Shown: piece by piece, positions 1-9,771 of the stretch
How positions within the stretch are numbered: the first letter of the stretch is position 1
Layout: each line of letters opens with the position of its first letter
Assembly (NCBI GenBank): GCA_009843725.1
Contig: VYCX01000468.1
Location: 1-14,729, forward strand
Origin: Boseongicola sp. SB0675_bin_26
GTDB lineage: Bacteria; Pseudomonadota; Alphaproteobacteria; Rhodobacterales; Rhodobacteraceae
Length of the DNA: 14,729 nt
Direction of reading: 5' to 3'
Program-made: the position numbers and the translations under genes
The notes under the pieces: generated by a model
Told to the model about the DNA's origin: nothing
What the model saw: the letters and a program-made list of their open reading frames with translations, nothing else
Databases searched by the model: none

Positions 1-820
1 GCGTCAGGAGATAGGCCCGGTCGATTCCCTGCTCGTAGCAGGCATGGCCGACTTCATGAATCGTCGAATAGATGCAGTTGAACGGATCCCTCGTATCCGT
101 ACGCGTCGTAATTCGCACATCAAGGCCGGATCCGGAGGAAAACGGATGCACGGCCTTGTCGATGCGGCCACGCGAGCTGTCATAGCCGAACACCTCTGCC
201 AGCTCGGCCGAAAGCCGGAGCTGGCCGGATTCGTCGAATTCGTGATCGAGTTCCGGAACCTTCCGCTCCGACCCCATGATGCGATCACGCAAGTTCACGA
301 GGCGCGGGCGGAGTGCACCGAACATCCTGTCAAGGTCGACCTCGGTCATCTCGGGCTCGAACTCGTCGAGCAGGGCGTCATAGAGATTGCCGCCGTCGGC
401 AAGCGCCGCCGCCTTCTCGCGCACGAGCGCAACAACTTCGCCAAGCTTCGGCGCAAAGAGGCCGAAGTCGTCCGTCCGCCGCGCCTCGGCCCATATGCGC
501 CGCGAAATCGATCCGGTTCGCGCGAGCGCCGCAGAAAGCTCCTCGGGAACACGCAGGCTGCGCTCGTAGCTTCGGCGAATCATCTCGACCTGCCGACCTT
601 GCACTTCATCTGCCGGGCGAACCGCCTCGAGCCAGTCTCCGATGCGGGAATCGGTGCGCCGTCGGTGCAGGACGCCTTCAAGGGCGGCGACTTCCTCCGC
701 TCTCTGCTCGCCTGCACCAGGCGGCATGACGGTCTCCTGGTCCCAGGACAGCCGTCCCATGACCTGACCCAGCGCTTCGGTCTCTCGTTGAAACGCCATC
801 AGTTCGTCATAAGCGCTCAT
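1..820 (-). CDS. Carboxypeptidase Taq, peptidase family M32 (C-terminus cut by window edge)
   Basis: This is a zinc metallocarboxypeptidase that removes C-terminal residues from peptides, presumably in the cytoplasm (no signal peptide is visible). About 273 residues are in the window, of a family length near 500. The N-terminus begins MSAYDELMAFQRET. The family signature HPFSSG followed by a DVRIT stretch lies at about residues 225-238. The zinc-binding HEVGH with catalytic Glu is at residues 255-259 and is followed by ACYEQG. The frame stays open from the ATG at 820 to base 1. That ATG shares four bases (ATGA, 817-820) with the ctaA stop, so translation is probably coupled to ctaA and no promoter of its own is needed. 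The second half of the enzyme lies outside the window, so its integrity cannot be judged. Family assignment is confident. Confidence 0.93.
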   Translation of the reverse strand, partial: MSAYDELMAFQRETEALGQVMGRLSWDQETVMPPGAGEQRAEEVAALEGVLHRRRTDSRIGDWLEAVRPADEVQGRQVEMIRRSYERSLRVPEELSAALARTGSISRRIWAEARRTDDFGLFAPKLGEVVALVREKAAALADGGNLYDALLDEFEPEMTEVDLDRMFGALRPRLVNLRDRIMGSERKVPELDHEFDESGQLRLSAELAEVFGYDSSRGRIDKAVHPFSSGSGLDVRITTRTDTRDPFNCIYSTIHEVGHACYEQGIDRAYLLT

Positions 821-1962
821 GCCGCATCCCTCACCGATTGATCGAGCGGATAGCTTGCCAGGAACCGTGCCCGAAGGATCAGGAGGAAAAGCAGCACCGC
901 ACCAAGCTGGTGAAGAACCGCCAGTCCTGGAGGAGCAACATAAAGCACAGTCATGATTCCAAGCAGCAACTGAAGGACCAGCATTGCGAGAACCGACGTG
1001 AACGCCCCACGGGTCGCCCTGTTGCCCGATCTTCGGGCTCGGAGCCAGAAAGCGATGCCAAGCGCCAGAAGCAGATAGCCCGCGATTCTGTGCATGAACT
1101 GCACCAGCCCGGCATTCTCCATGAAGTTCCACCACAGGGGTTCCAAGTCGAAAGCGGCGGGCGGGAAAAACTGACCCGCCATGCCCGGCCAGTCATTGAA
1201 CGTGCGGCCAGCATCGATTCCCGCCACGAGCGCCCCGAGCAGGATCTGCAGGAACGCAAGGTGCATGAGACCCGTGGCCGACGACAGCAGCCGCGCGTCG
1301 CGCGCGCGCCGCGCTTGCAGGAGTCCGACATCACTCCGGCCAAGAAGCATCACTTGCCATGCAATGATGCCGAGGATCACGAAGGCCAGGCCGAGATGCA
1401 CCGCAAGCCTGTAGGAAGCGACGTCCAGCGTGTCGCCGGAAAGACCGGATGAAACCATCCACCAGCCGATCACTCCCTGAGCTCCGCCAAGAATGCCGGG
1501 CAGCAGCAAACGCCCTGTCCAGCCTGCGGGAATGCGGCGCGCAGCAAGAAAGAACAGGAATCCGGCAGCCCAGACGAGGCCCGTGATGCGACCAAGCTGC
1601 CGATGCCCCCATTCCCACCAGTAGATGGTCTTGAACTCGGCAAGGGTCATGCCTTCGTTCTGAAGCCGGTACTCGGGAATCTGCCGGTATTTCTTGAACT
1701 CCGCTTCCCACGCCTCGACGCTCATTGGAGGAATGGCGCCGGCAACGGGCCGCCATTCAGTGATCGAAAGTCCGCTGTCGGTCAGCCGCGTCATTCCGCC
1801 CACGACGACTATCAGCACAACCAGTACCCCAAGTGCGGACAGCCAAAGGCGAATGGCTCCCCGAGCGCCCTTGCTGGTGCCGCCTATGGCACCGCCTGCG
1901 GGAACGGCGACCCGTTCGGCGCCCTCACCGACCTCCTCGAAAATGCTGCGTTTCGTGCTCAT
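817..1962 (-). CDS. ctaA: Heme A synthase (COX15/CtaA, type 2)
   Basis: This integral inner-membrane enzyme oxidises the C8 methyl of heme O to a formyl group, making heme A for cytochrome aa3 oxidase. The predicted protein is 381 aa, normal for the alphaproteobacterial/mitochondrial type. It has about eight hydrophobic segments, the first at residues 38-58. The four expected heme/catalytic histidines are visible: H120 in WEWGHRQLGR (with Glu117), H189 in AVHLGLAF, H291 in FMHRIAGY and H351 in VLHQLGAV. The conserved GGMTRLTDSGLSITEW stretch follows the first membrane helix. The start at 1962 was chosen because it has an AAGGGG-type ribosome site 6 bases upstream and gives the usual N-terminus. 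A much longer in-frame extension to 2679 runs through trmJ and is not real. It lies 53 bases after trmJ and overlaps the M32 peptidase gene by 4 bases. Confidence 0.95.
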   Translation of the reverse strand: MSTKRSIFEEVGEGAERVAVPAGGAIGGTSKGARGAIRLWLSALGVLVVLIVVVGGMTRLTDSGLSITEWRPVAGAIPPMSVEAWEAEFKKYRQIPEYRLQNEGMTLAEFKTIYWWEWGHRQLGRITGLVWAAGFLFFLAARRIPAGWTGRLLLPGILGGAQGVIGWWMVSSGLSGDTLDVASYRLAVHLGLAFVILGIIAWQVMLLGRSDVGLLQARRARDARLLSSATGLMHLAFLQILLGALVAGIDAGRTFNDWPGMAGQFFPPAAFDLEPLWWNFMENAGLVQFMHRIAGYLLLALGIAFWLRARRSGNRATRGAFTSVLAMLVLQLLLGIMTVLYVAPPGLAVLHQLGAVLLFLLILRARFLASYPLDQSVRDAA

Positions 1963-2015
1963 CTCCAGCCCCTTGCCTCGAGCAATACGTAATTCGGCGT
2001 CCGCGGACCGTCCAG

Positions 2016-2750
2016 TCAGTCGTCGCGCTCCTTCCAGCGAACCATCTGGCGCAGGATTCCGTGAAGAATCTGCACGTCCGCCGGCGTGAGCGGCATGCGC
2101 GACCATAGATTCCTGAGCGTCTGCTTCATCCCGGCGGCTTTCTCGGGAGGGAAAAAGAAACCGGCATCCTGGAGACGGGTCTCGTAATGGGACGCAAGCC
2201 GTTCCACTTCCGCATGCGAGGCCAGCAAGGGATCCGACTGATCGCGCACACGACGTCGCGCGCTCCCTGATGCGCGGCGCCACTCGTACGCGGCCAGCAG
2301 CACGCACTGCGCGAGGTTGAGGGAAGGAAACTCGGGGTTCACGGGCACCGAAATGATCGCGTTGGCCCGCGCGACATCGTCGTTCTGGAGACCTGCCCGC
2401 TCCGGCCCGAACAACACGGCAACGTCCTGCCCTCCCGCAACCTTGGCCGCTGCGTCCTCCATGGCGACCTGAGGCGTGAGGACGTCTTTCTTCATTTCCC
2501 GGCTGCGCGCAGTGGTCGCGTACACGAAGGTCGCGTCTGAAACCGCCTCGGAAGTTGACCCGACCACCCGCGCCTCGTCGAGAAGCCGTCCCGCACCGCT
2601 TGCCATGGCCACCGCCCTGGGGTTCGGCCATGCGTCCCTTGGCGCGACAATCACCATGCGGTCCAGGCCGAAATTCCACATCGCACGTGCGGCGGCGCCG
2701 ATGTTCTCACCCATCTGGGGTTCTACAAGGACAAAAAGGGGCTGGCTCAC
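2016..2750 (-). CDS. trmJ: tRNA 2'-O-methyltransferase, TrmJ-type (SPOUT/SpoU family)
   Basis: This is an AdoMet-dependent methyltransferase predicted to methylate the 2'-O of the nucleotide at position 32 of tRNA anticodon loops. The protein is 244 aa (E. coli TrmJ is about 246). The SPOUT motifs are clear: motif 1 around PQMGENIGAAARAM (11-24), motif 2 around LFGPERAGLQNDD (113-125) and motif 3 around FPSLNLAQCVLL (141-152). The C-terminal helical part (about 175-244) fits the TrmJ dimer extension. The start is read as GTG at 2750, which places motif 1 at the usual distance. There is no good Shine-Dalgarno sequence before it. An in-frame extension to 3197 would cover the opposite-strand ThiE-like gene and is rejected. 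It is divergent from that gene and first in a probable trmJ-ctaA-M32 transcript. Which position-32 bases are modified cannot be told from sequence. Confidence 0.9.
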   Translation of the reverse strand: MSQPLFVLVEPQMGENIGAAARAMWNFGLDRMVIVAPRDAWPNPRAVAMASGAGRLLDEARVVGSTSEAVSDATFVYATTARSREMKKDVLTPQVAMEDAAAKVAGGQDVAVLFGPERAGLQNDDVARANAIISVPVNPEFPSLNLAQCVLLAAYEWRRASGSARRRVRDQSDPLLASHAEVERLASHYETRLQDAGFFFPPEKAAGMKQTLRNLWSRMPLTPADVQILHGILRQMVRWKERDD

Positions 2751-2757
2751 GGTTGGG

Positions 2758-2786
2758 CAAATAGGACGCCTCTGGCACGGACACAA
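2758..2786 (-). promoter_or_regulatory. Weak possible promoter for trmJ
   Basis: On the minus strand TTGTGT (2781-2786) and TATTTG (2758-2763) are separated by 17 bases, each matching the sigma70 consensus at three of six positions. The -10-like box is only 7 bases before the trmJ GTG, so if it is real the mRNA would be leaderless or nearly so. This is a weak match inside a 189-base divergent intergenic region (2751-2939). Confidence 0.25.
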
Positions 2787-2939
2787 GTCGGCGGCGAAGA
2801 ACTGCGGCCAACTGGCAAAGGCTACGGTTCGCGCACATGGCTGACCTGGGCCATGGCACTCCGCGAGAGAGGATCGCCAACCTTCCCTCGCATATCGCAA
2901 ACAGCTATATCCTCTGGCGCAAAACCCGGGAGACGCCGG

Positions 2940-3560
2940 ATGGCCGGTTCGGACAAGCCACAGATTTATTTGCTGACTCCGCCGGAGTTTGATCTCTTGA
3001 CGTTCCGGGATCAACTGTCCGCCGTTCTGGATGCGCATGAAATCGCCTGCCTGCGCCTTTCCATGGCGACCCAAGACGAGATCCGGCTGTCGCGCGCAGC
3101 CGATGCATTGCGCGAGGCGGCGCATGCCCGCGACGTGGCAGTGGTGATCGAATCGCATCTCGTCTTCGCTCGAGATCATGGGCTTGACGGCGTGCACCTC
3201 ATCGACGGGTCACGATCGGTCAGGAAGGCGCGCGAAGCGCTTGGCAAGGACGCCATCGTCGGAGCCTACTGCCACGCCTCTCGCCATGACGGCATGAACG
3301 CGGCAGAGTCCGGCGCCAACTACGTGGCCTTCGGGCCGGTCGGCGCGTCGGCGCTCGGTGATGGCACGTTGGCCGAACCCGATCTCTTCGCATGGTGGTC
3401 AGAGATGATCGAGCTGCCTGTCGTGGCGGAAGGCAATCTCGACACCGGCCTTGCGGCAAGCCTCGCTCCGGTCACCGACTTCATCGGAATTGGCGAGGAA
3501 GTCTGGCGGCAGGACGATCCTGCCAGGACGCTAGCCGGATTCGTCCACGCACTCGGCTGA
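2940..3560 (+). CDS. ThiE/TenI-like TIM barrel (thiamine phosphate synthase family, divergent)
   Basis: This 206-aa protein matches the thiamine-phosphate synthase/TenI fold in order. It has a first strand IYLLTPPE (9-16), a DGVHLIDG segment (83-90), GAYCHASRHDGMNAAESGA (108-126), NYVAFGPVGAS (127-137) and LPVVAEGNLDTG (159-170). The ATG at 2940 has GGGAG seven bases upstream. Several residues that bind the pyrophosphate, magnesium or pyrimidine in true ThiE are changed. The LRxK lysine is Ser41, the NDR stretch reads ESH (71-73), and GVHLGQxD reads GVHLIDGS. Such proteins are usually annotated thiamine phosphate synthase, but catalytic activity is doubtful. No other thiamine gene is nearby. 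The 3' end overlaps olsA convergently by 30 bases. The fold assignment is firm; the function is open. Confidence 0.8.
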   Translation: MAGSDKPQIYLLTPPEFDLLTFRDQLSAVLDAHEIACLRLSMATQDEIRLSRAADALREAAHARDVAVVIESHLVFARDHGLDGVHLIDGSRSVRKAREALGKDAIVGAYCHASRHDGMNAAESGANYVAFGPVGASALGDGTLAEPDLFAWWSEMIELPVVAEGNLDTGLAASLAPVTDFIGIGEEVWRQDDPARTLAGFVHALG

Positions 3561-4379
3561 TCCCTGGGGATGGACCGACCGCACGCGCCTCTCCGCCTCT
3601 GCCGCAAGCGCCTTTCGTCCGGCAAAGTCCGTGACAAGCAGCGGCTCGTGCCAGGTCACCTCGACCTTTCCCTGGCGCCGTGTTCCAAGCGTCTTCATGA
3701 CATGAGGGCCGAATTCCATGCTGCCCCACCATCCGTAGTAGCGTGAGTCCGCTCCTTGCGGCGCGTGATAGACAACCGTGACGGGCTGGACCCAGAGTTC
3801 AGGCAGGCGATCCGAGAAGAGAGCGGCGAAAAGCGTCGACTTGAATGGCAGGACGCGCTGGCCATCGCTCGACGTGCCTTCCGGAAAGAACAGGATCCGG
3901 TGCCCGTCCGCCAGACGCTCCTCGAAGACCGTCTTCTGGTTCCCGGCCTCCCGCCGTTCCCGCTGTACGAATACGGTGCCCGTGCCCCGCGCCAGCCATC
4001 CAATGCCCGGCCATCTGGCCACTTCGGACTTTGCGACAAAGTAGAGTGGCCCCGCAGCGTTGAGCGTGAATATGTCCAGCCACGAACTGTGATTCGACAC
4101 GATCACGCCCGGACGATTCACCGGAGCGCCGTTGATTTCCAGGCGAATGCCGAGAACGCGAAACGCGTTGCGGCAGACAAAGACCACGATCTGGGGCGTC
4201 CAGGGCCGTTGACGGCCGAAGAGCGGACGCTCGGCCAGCCTGACCAAAAGCAGGATCCCGAAACAGCCGAACACCAGAGTGCCCAGAACCGTCCCTCTGA
4301 CGGCGACAAGCAGCCAGCCGAGAAAGCCGGGCCTGAACATGTCAGGTGCAATGTCGGAACGCCAGGTCGGGTCGCTCAT
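3531..4379 (-). CDS. olsA: Lyso-ornithine lipid / 1-acylglycerol-3-phosphate O-acyltransferase (PlsC family, OlsA)
   Basis: This membrane-bound acyltransferase is predicted to esterify the 3-hydroxyl of lyso-ornithine lipid, completing ornithine lipid synthesis. The protein is 282 aa. A hydrophobic segment at about 18-48 anchors it. The HX4D catalytic motif is in NHSSWLD (96-102; His97, Asp102), and the substrate-binding FPEGTSSDG is at 165-173. VAKSEV at 115-120 is the usual acyltransferase block II region. Its ATG overlaps the olsB stop by four bases (4376-4379), so the two are translationally coupled, which supports OlsA over a general PlsC. Its 3' end (TAG at 3531-3533) lies inside the convergent ThiE-like gene. 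A role in ordinary phosphatidic acid synthesis is also possible, since some OlsA proteins are bifunctional. Confidence 0.88.
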   Translation of the reverse strand: MSDPTWRSDIAPDMFRPGFLGWLLVAVRGTVLGTLVFGCFGILLLVRLAERPLFGRQRPWTPQIVVFVCRNAFRVLGIRLEINGAPVNRPGVIVSNHSSWLDIFTLNAAGPLYFVAKSEVARWPGIGWLARGTGTVFVQRERREAGNQKTVFEERLADGHRILFFPEGTSSDGQRVLPFKSTLFAALFSDRLPELWVQPVTVVYHAPQGADSRYYGWWGSMEFGPHVMKTLGTRRQGKVEVTWHEPLLVTDFAGRKALAAEAERRVRSVHPQGSAECVDESG

Positions 4380-5146
4380 GTTTCGGAGCCCTTCGAATAG
4401 CGGGCGCGAGCAGCGGGCTTCATCAGGTCAATGTCGATCACCAGGCATACGTCTGTCGTGTTGAACTTGTGATCCACGAAGGCGCCATCCCCGACAAACC
4501 CGCCGAGCTTCAGGTAGGACTTGATCAATGCGGGCGTGGCGCGCATGGCAGCAACCCGGTCGATCTCTTCCGGCGCAAGCAAGTCCATTGGCTGATAAAC
4601 GTCTTCCTGCGCGCGCACCCTGAGTCCGGGCGGCGCCAGATAGGAATGGCGCAGATGCGACAACGGTTCGGCAAGCGCGTCAATGTCCCTGCCATGGAAG
4701 CTCGCGACACCGAAGAGAATCTCGATGTCCCGCTCGCGCACGTAGTCGGCCAGGCCGGTCCAGAGGAAGTGCAGCGCAAGGCCGCCCCGATAGCCTTGCC
4801 GCACGCATGTGCGGCCAAGTTCGAGAAGCTTCCTGCCGCTTTCGACGAGCAAGGAGATGTCGTACTCGTCCTCGGAATAGAACCTGTCCCGACGGCCTCC
4901 TGGCAGCAGGCGGTAGACACCCACCACGTGATCGAGGGTCGAGCGGTCCCGGTTGCCGTCGACAAGGATCAGGTGATCGAAGTCCGGATCGAAACGGTCC
5001 CGTTCGAACCGGCCGTCGTGATCGATCATGTCGCCATCTCCGCCCAGTTCCTCGATGAAGACCTCGTAGCGCAGGCGCTCGGCCGCCAGCCGGTCCTCTT
5101 CCGTCGTGGCCAGGCCAAGCGTCAGGTGTGCGGCATCAAGATCCAT
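4376..5146 (-). CDS. olsB: L-ornithine N-alpha-acyltransferase (OlsB)
   Basis: The enzyme transfers a 3-hydroxyacyl chain from acyl carrier protein to the alpha-amino group of ornithine, giving lyso-ornithine lipid, the first step of this phosphorus-free membrane lipid. The protein is 256 aa, with a GNAT-like acyltransferase fold (Pfam acetyltransf_5 type). Recognisable blocks are LRYEVFIEELG (25-35), LELGRTCVRQGYRGG (108-122), EILFGVASFHG (142-152) and the C-terminal stretch at 207-238 with SYLKLGGFVGDGAF and FNTTDVCLVID. The start at 5146 has only a weak AGGCGG upstream. It precedes olsA with an ATGA overlap, the typical ornithine lipid operon. In many alphaproteobacteria ornithine lipids rise under phosphate limitation, but I see no convincing Pho box upstream (5147-5269). 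Confidence 0.92.
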   Translation of the reverse strand: MDLDAAHLTLGLATTEEDRLAAERLRYEVFIEELGGDGDMIDHDGRFERDRFDPDFDHLILVDGNRDRSTLDHVVGVYRLLPGGRRDRFYSEDEYDISLLVESGRKLLELGRTCVRQGYRGGLALHFLWTGLADYVRERDIEILFGVASFHGRDIDALAEPLSHLRHSYLAPPGLRVRAQEDVYQPMDLLAPEEIDRVAAMRATPALIKSYLKLGGFVGDGAFVDHKFNTTDVCLVIDIDLMKPAARARYSKGSET

Positions 5147-5192
5147 GGACCGCCTGGCGTCTCGAACCGCCGGCCGCCCGTGCTGAAGGAAG

Positions 5193-5223
5193 CGCCGGGA
5201 GCGTGCAAGGCACGGCTGGCGCC
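5193..5223 (-). terminator. Possible stem-loop between the DUF3553 gene and olsB
   Basis: GCGCC (5193-5197) pairs with GGCGC (5219-5223), and inside them CGTGC (5203-5207) pairs with GCACG (5211-5215) around an AAG loop. It lies 46 bases past the DUF3553 stop and 46 bases before the olsB start. There is no T-run after it on the minus strand, so it may be a weak attenuator, an RNA-stability element or chance in GC-rich DNA. Confidence 0.25.
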
Positions 5224-5269
5224 AAGGAACAACCGGGCGCAGGAAGATCCACGAAGGCAGTGCCAGCCA

Positions 5270-5455
5270 TCATTCGGGGCGAAGAACCGGGATCAGCTCG
5301 ATCCTGCCGCCGTCGATGACAACCTTTCCCTCTTCGGGGAAATTCACGGTGACGCGCCCGTTGATGTTGGACTGCACCTGGCCGGTCCCCCAATCCGGAC
5401 GCTGGGGATGCCGGACGAGATTGCCGGGGATGAGCAGGAACGAAACGTCTGTCAT
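5270..5455 (-). CDS. DUF3553 small protein (function unknown)
   Basis: This is a 61-aa protein starting MTDVSFLLIPGNLVRHP and containing a compact beta-rich core. It reads WGTGQVQSNINGRVTVNFPE (22-41) and ends with GKVVIDGGRIELIPVL. This is the DUF3553 pattern: short beta strands with a GxGxV turn, resembling the small barrel found in CarD-like or UvrD C-terminal domains that contact RNA polymerase. That resemblance is a family-level inference and says nothing certain about function. There is no signal peptide or membrane segment. The ATG at 5455 gives the usual family length; the ribosome site is weak (GAAAGC region). It lies on the same strand between proA and olsB, 123 bases from olsB. An in-frame extension back to 5677 has no family resemblance. 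Confidence 0.82.
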   Translation of the reverse strand: MTDVSFLLIPGNLVRHPQRPDWGTGQVQSNINGRVTVNFPEEGKVVIDGGRIELIPVLRPE

Positions 5456-5502
5456 TGCGCGTTGGGCTTTCGGCGTGCGCGGCCTCTCCGTATCGGTCCG
5501 GC

Positions 5503-5530
5503 ACGATACCATAATCCGATGCAGGCACAA
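5503..5530 (-). promoter_or_regulatory. Candidate promoter for DUF3553-olsB-olsA
   Basis: On the minus strand TTGTGC (5525-5530) and TATCGT (5503-5508) are 16 bases apart, 47 bases before the DUF3553 start. The -10 box matches at four of six positions and the -35 box at three. The surrounding 5456-5728 interval (273 bases) holds no gene that I recognise, which makes a transcription start here plausible, but the match is modest. Confidence 0.33.
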
Positions 5531-5673
5531 GGAAATCCCGCGACCGGGCACGCGCTCACTCCGGCTGCGCCTTCTCGCCGGAACCGAGCCGACGCGAACT
5601 TCCTGATTGGCCGCGGTCCCTGGTTCGCTGCCTTCTTGATGATCCCTGCCGGGCACGCGGCGAGACACAGACG

Positions 5674-5706
5674 GCAATGCCGTTCCGGCCGATAGCCCGG
5701 CATTGC
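5674..5706 (-). terminator. Stem-loop downstream of proA, candidate terminator
   Basis: A perfect 9-bp inverted repeat, GCAATGCCG (5674-5682) and CGGCATTGC (5698-5706), with a 15-base loop, begins 22 bases after the proA stop. No T-run follows on the minus strand (the next bases read CGTCTGTGTCTCG), so if it ends transcription it does so imperfectly or with Rho. It may instead protect the 3' end of the proBA mRNA. Confidence 0.42.
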
Positions 5707-5728
5707 GCCTGGCCGCGAAGCAAGGAAG

Positions 5729-6994
5729 TCAGCTCCTGATCGCGCCCTCTGCCGTCACCAAATACTTGAAGCTGGTGAGCTGGGTCGCGCCGACAGGGCC
5801 GCGCGCATGGAGCTTTCCGGTAGCAATGCCGATCTCGGCTCCCATTCCGAATTCGCCTCCGTCAGCAAACTGGGTCGACGCGTTCCGCATCAGGATCGCG
5901 CTGTCGAGGTTCCGGAAGAACCTCTCCGCCGCGCCGTCATCGGCCGTAATAATGCAATCCGTGTGCGACGAACCATGGACGCGGATGTGCTCAATGGCGT
6001 GGTCAATCGACTCAACGACCTTGACAGCCATCTTCATGTCCAGGTACTCGCGGCCCCAGTCCTCGCCGGTCGCAGGAACGACGCCCTCGACGGCTAGTGC
6101 GGATTCGTCCCCCCTGACCTCGACGCCAGCTTCCAGAAGCGCCGTGATCACGGGCCGTCCAACCGCCGTGAAGGCATCCTTGTGGACCAGGAGGCATTCG
6201 GCCGCACCGCAGATTCCGGTACGCCGGGTCTTGGCATTCAGGACCACACGAAGGGCTGTTTCCTCGTCGGCGGCCGCATCGACATAGACATGCACGACCC
6301 CTTCAAGGTGGGCAAATACCGGAACCCGGGCCTCCTGCTGCACCACGCTCACGAGACCCTTGCCGCCTCTCGGCACGATGACGTCGACAAGATCCGTCAT
6401 GCGCAGCAATTCGGATACGGCGGAGCGGTCGCGGGTCGGAACGCGCTGCACGGCGTCCCTGGGCAGGCCTGCGGCATCAAGGCCGTCCAGGAGGCATGCG
6501 TGAATGGCGCCAGCGGAATGGAAGCTCTCGGAACCGCTGCGCAGAATCGCGGCGTTCCCGGACTTCAGGCAAAGCGCGGCCGCATCCGACGTGACATTGG
6601 GCCTGCTCTCGTATATGATGCCGACAACGCCGAGCGGCGTCCTGACGCGCTTGACATGCAGCCCGTTCGGCCTGTCCCACTCGTCCATGACCTCGCCCAC
6701 AGGGTCGGGCTGGGCGGCCACGTCACGCAGGCTGTCACAGATTCCCTTGATGCGACCCTCATCCAGCATAAGCCGGTCCATCATGGCCGCAGAAAGGCCC
6801 TTTTCGCGACCGTAGGCGATGTCTTCCGCATTTGCGGCGATGATCTCCTCGCGACGCCTCCAGGTGGCATCGGCGGCGCTTTCGATGGCGACCCGCTTTG
6901 CCCCGGACGACGCAACTGCAAGTTCCATGGCGGCAGCCCGGGCACGTCCGCCAATGTCCGTCATGATTTCCTGGACATCCGCAAGGTCTTTCAT
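5729..6994 (-). CDS. proA: Gamma-glutamyl phosphate reductase
   Basis: This cytoplasmic NADPH-dependent enzyme reduces gamma-glutamyl phosphate to glutamate-5-semialdehyde, the second step of proline synthesis. The protein is 421 aa, the normal length, and belongs to the aldehyde dehydrogenase superfamily. Visible signatures are [15 protein letters not shown] (121-135), the [15 protein letters not shown] region (143-157), the catalytic cysteine Cys262 in [10 protein letters not shown], and the ProA signature with [10 protein letters not shown] at 340-349. The ATG at 6994 has AAGGAG six bases upstream, a strong site. It lies 63 bases after proB, which makes its substrate, and is followed by a stem-loop (5674-5706). 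No frameshift or missing key residue was seen. Confidence 0.97.
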   Translation of the reverse strand: MKDLADVQEIMTDIGGRARAAAMELAVASSGAKRVAIESAADATWRRREEIIAANAEDIAYGREKGLSAAMMDRLMLDEGRIKGICDSLRDVAAQPDPVGEVMDEWDRPNGLHVKRVRTPLGVVGIIYESRPNVTSDAAALCLKSGNAAILRSGSESFHSAGAIHACLLDGLDAAGLPRDAVQRVPTRDRSAVSELLRMTDLVDVIVPRGGKGLVSVVQQEARVPVFAHLEGVVHVYVDAAADEETALRVVLNAKTRRTGICGAAECLLVHKDAFTAVGRPVITALLEAGVEVRGDESALAVEGVVPATGEDWGREYLDMKMAVKVVESIDHAIEHIRVHGSSHTDCIITADDGAAERFFRNLDSAILMRNASTQFADGGEFGMGAEIGIATGKLHARGPVGATQLTSFKYLVTAEGAIRS

Positions 6995-7057
6995 TGCTCG
7001 CTCCTTTCCGGCATCGGCAATCGATACATCTTCCCGATGCCGTTGTCCAATCTGCGC

Positions 7058-9231
<2,174 letters not shown>

Positions 9232-9771
9232 TCACCCAAGACGCCTCAAGTAGGTCCAGGTCGGAACGGTCGTGCCGCGCGCCACGGAATACGTCTCAGC
9301 ATCACCAAGATACTGGAAACCCGTGTTGCGCAACACCCGGTCCGATGCCGGGTTGTCCTGGAACACGCTGGCAAACATTGTCTTGTCGTTGTGAGGATTT
9401 GCGTCGATCAGGGCTTGCAACGCTTCCGTCGCCAGGCCGGTGTTCCAGAACACGGGTCCGACCCAGTACGAGACTTCCGACTGCTCGCGATCCATCTGCT
9501 CGAGACTGATGAGTCCCAGCACCGCGCCAAGGCCGACGGGCTTGCCGTCCAGCGCCCAGACATCCTCCGTCCTGTCATCAGCGAGCGCGCGCTCCACGAA
9601 TGCCTCTGCGCCCCCAGGCGGCTGCGGATGCGGAATGTTGCGCGTCATTCTTGCCACGCGGGCGTCAGCCGCGAAGAGCTCCAGGTGCGCCGCGTCCGAA
9701 CGGCGCAGCGGACGCAGGATCAGACGATCCGCCTGAATCACGGGCTGGCTGGTTATCGTATCGAGTTTCAC
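9232..9771 (-). CDS. GNAT-family N-acetyltransferase (RimJ/RimL-like)
   Basis: The 179-aa protein has the RimJ/RimL type of GNAT fold. An N-terminal strand reads ADRLILRPLRRSDAAHL (14-30). The acetyl-CoA-binding motif A region is YWVGPVFWNTGLATEAL (about 101-117), where the usual glycine of the RxxG/A loop is an asparagine (WNTG). A conserved C-terminal block has NPASDRVLRNTGFQYLG. The start is GTG at 9771 with AGGAG six bases upstream, which is strong. It lies between the rpmA terminator and obgE, 51 bases before obgE, as one or two GNAT genes commonly do in Rhodobacterales-like genomes. Its position suggests, but does not prove, a ribosomal protein or translation-factor substrate. The actual acceptor is unknown. 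Confidence 0.85.
   Translation of the reverse strand: MKLDTITSQPVIQADRLILRPLRRSDAAHLELFAADARVARMTRNIPHPQPPGGAEAFVERALADDRTEDVWALDGKPVGLGAVLGLISLEQMDREQSEVSYWVGPVFWNTGLATEALQALIDANPHNDKTMFASVFQDNPASDRVLRNTGFQYLGDAETYSVARGTTVPTWTYLRRLG

Noticed and set aside
44..841. 265-codon plus-strand frame opposite the M32 peptidase
   Set aside because: The minus strand encodes clear M32 motifs (HPFSSG, HEVGH), so the plus-strand frame is its shadow.
1963..2679. Long N-terminal extension of ctaA (to 620 aa)
   Set aside because: The extension lies in another frame of trmJ and has no family match. The start at 1962 has a ribosome site and gives the normal length.
2751..3197. Long N-terminal extension of trmJ (to 393 aa)
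   Set aside because: It would run across the opposite-strand ThiE-like gene and the divergent intergenic region, while the SPOUT motif 1 begins right after the GTG at 2750.
4346..5695. 449-codon plus-strand frame opposite olsB and the DUF3553 gene
   Set aside because: It is antisense to recognised genes, and the translated sequence has no family resemblance.
5452..5703. 83-codon minus-strand frame with a CRLCLAACPAG stretch resembling a ferredoxin cysteine motif
   Set aside because: Only a single partial cysteine cluster, no full CxxCxxCxxxCP pattern, and no ribosome site. It lies in the proA-DUF3553 gap and looks like chance.
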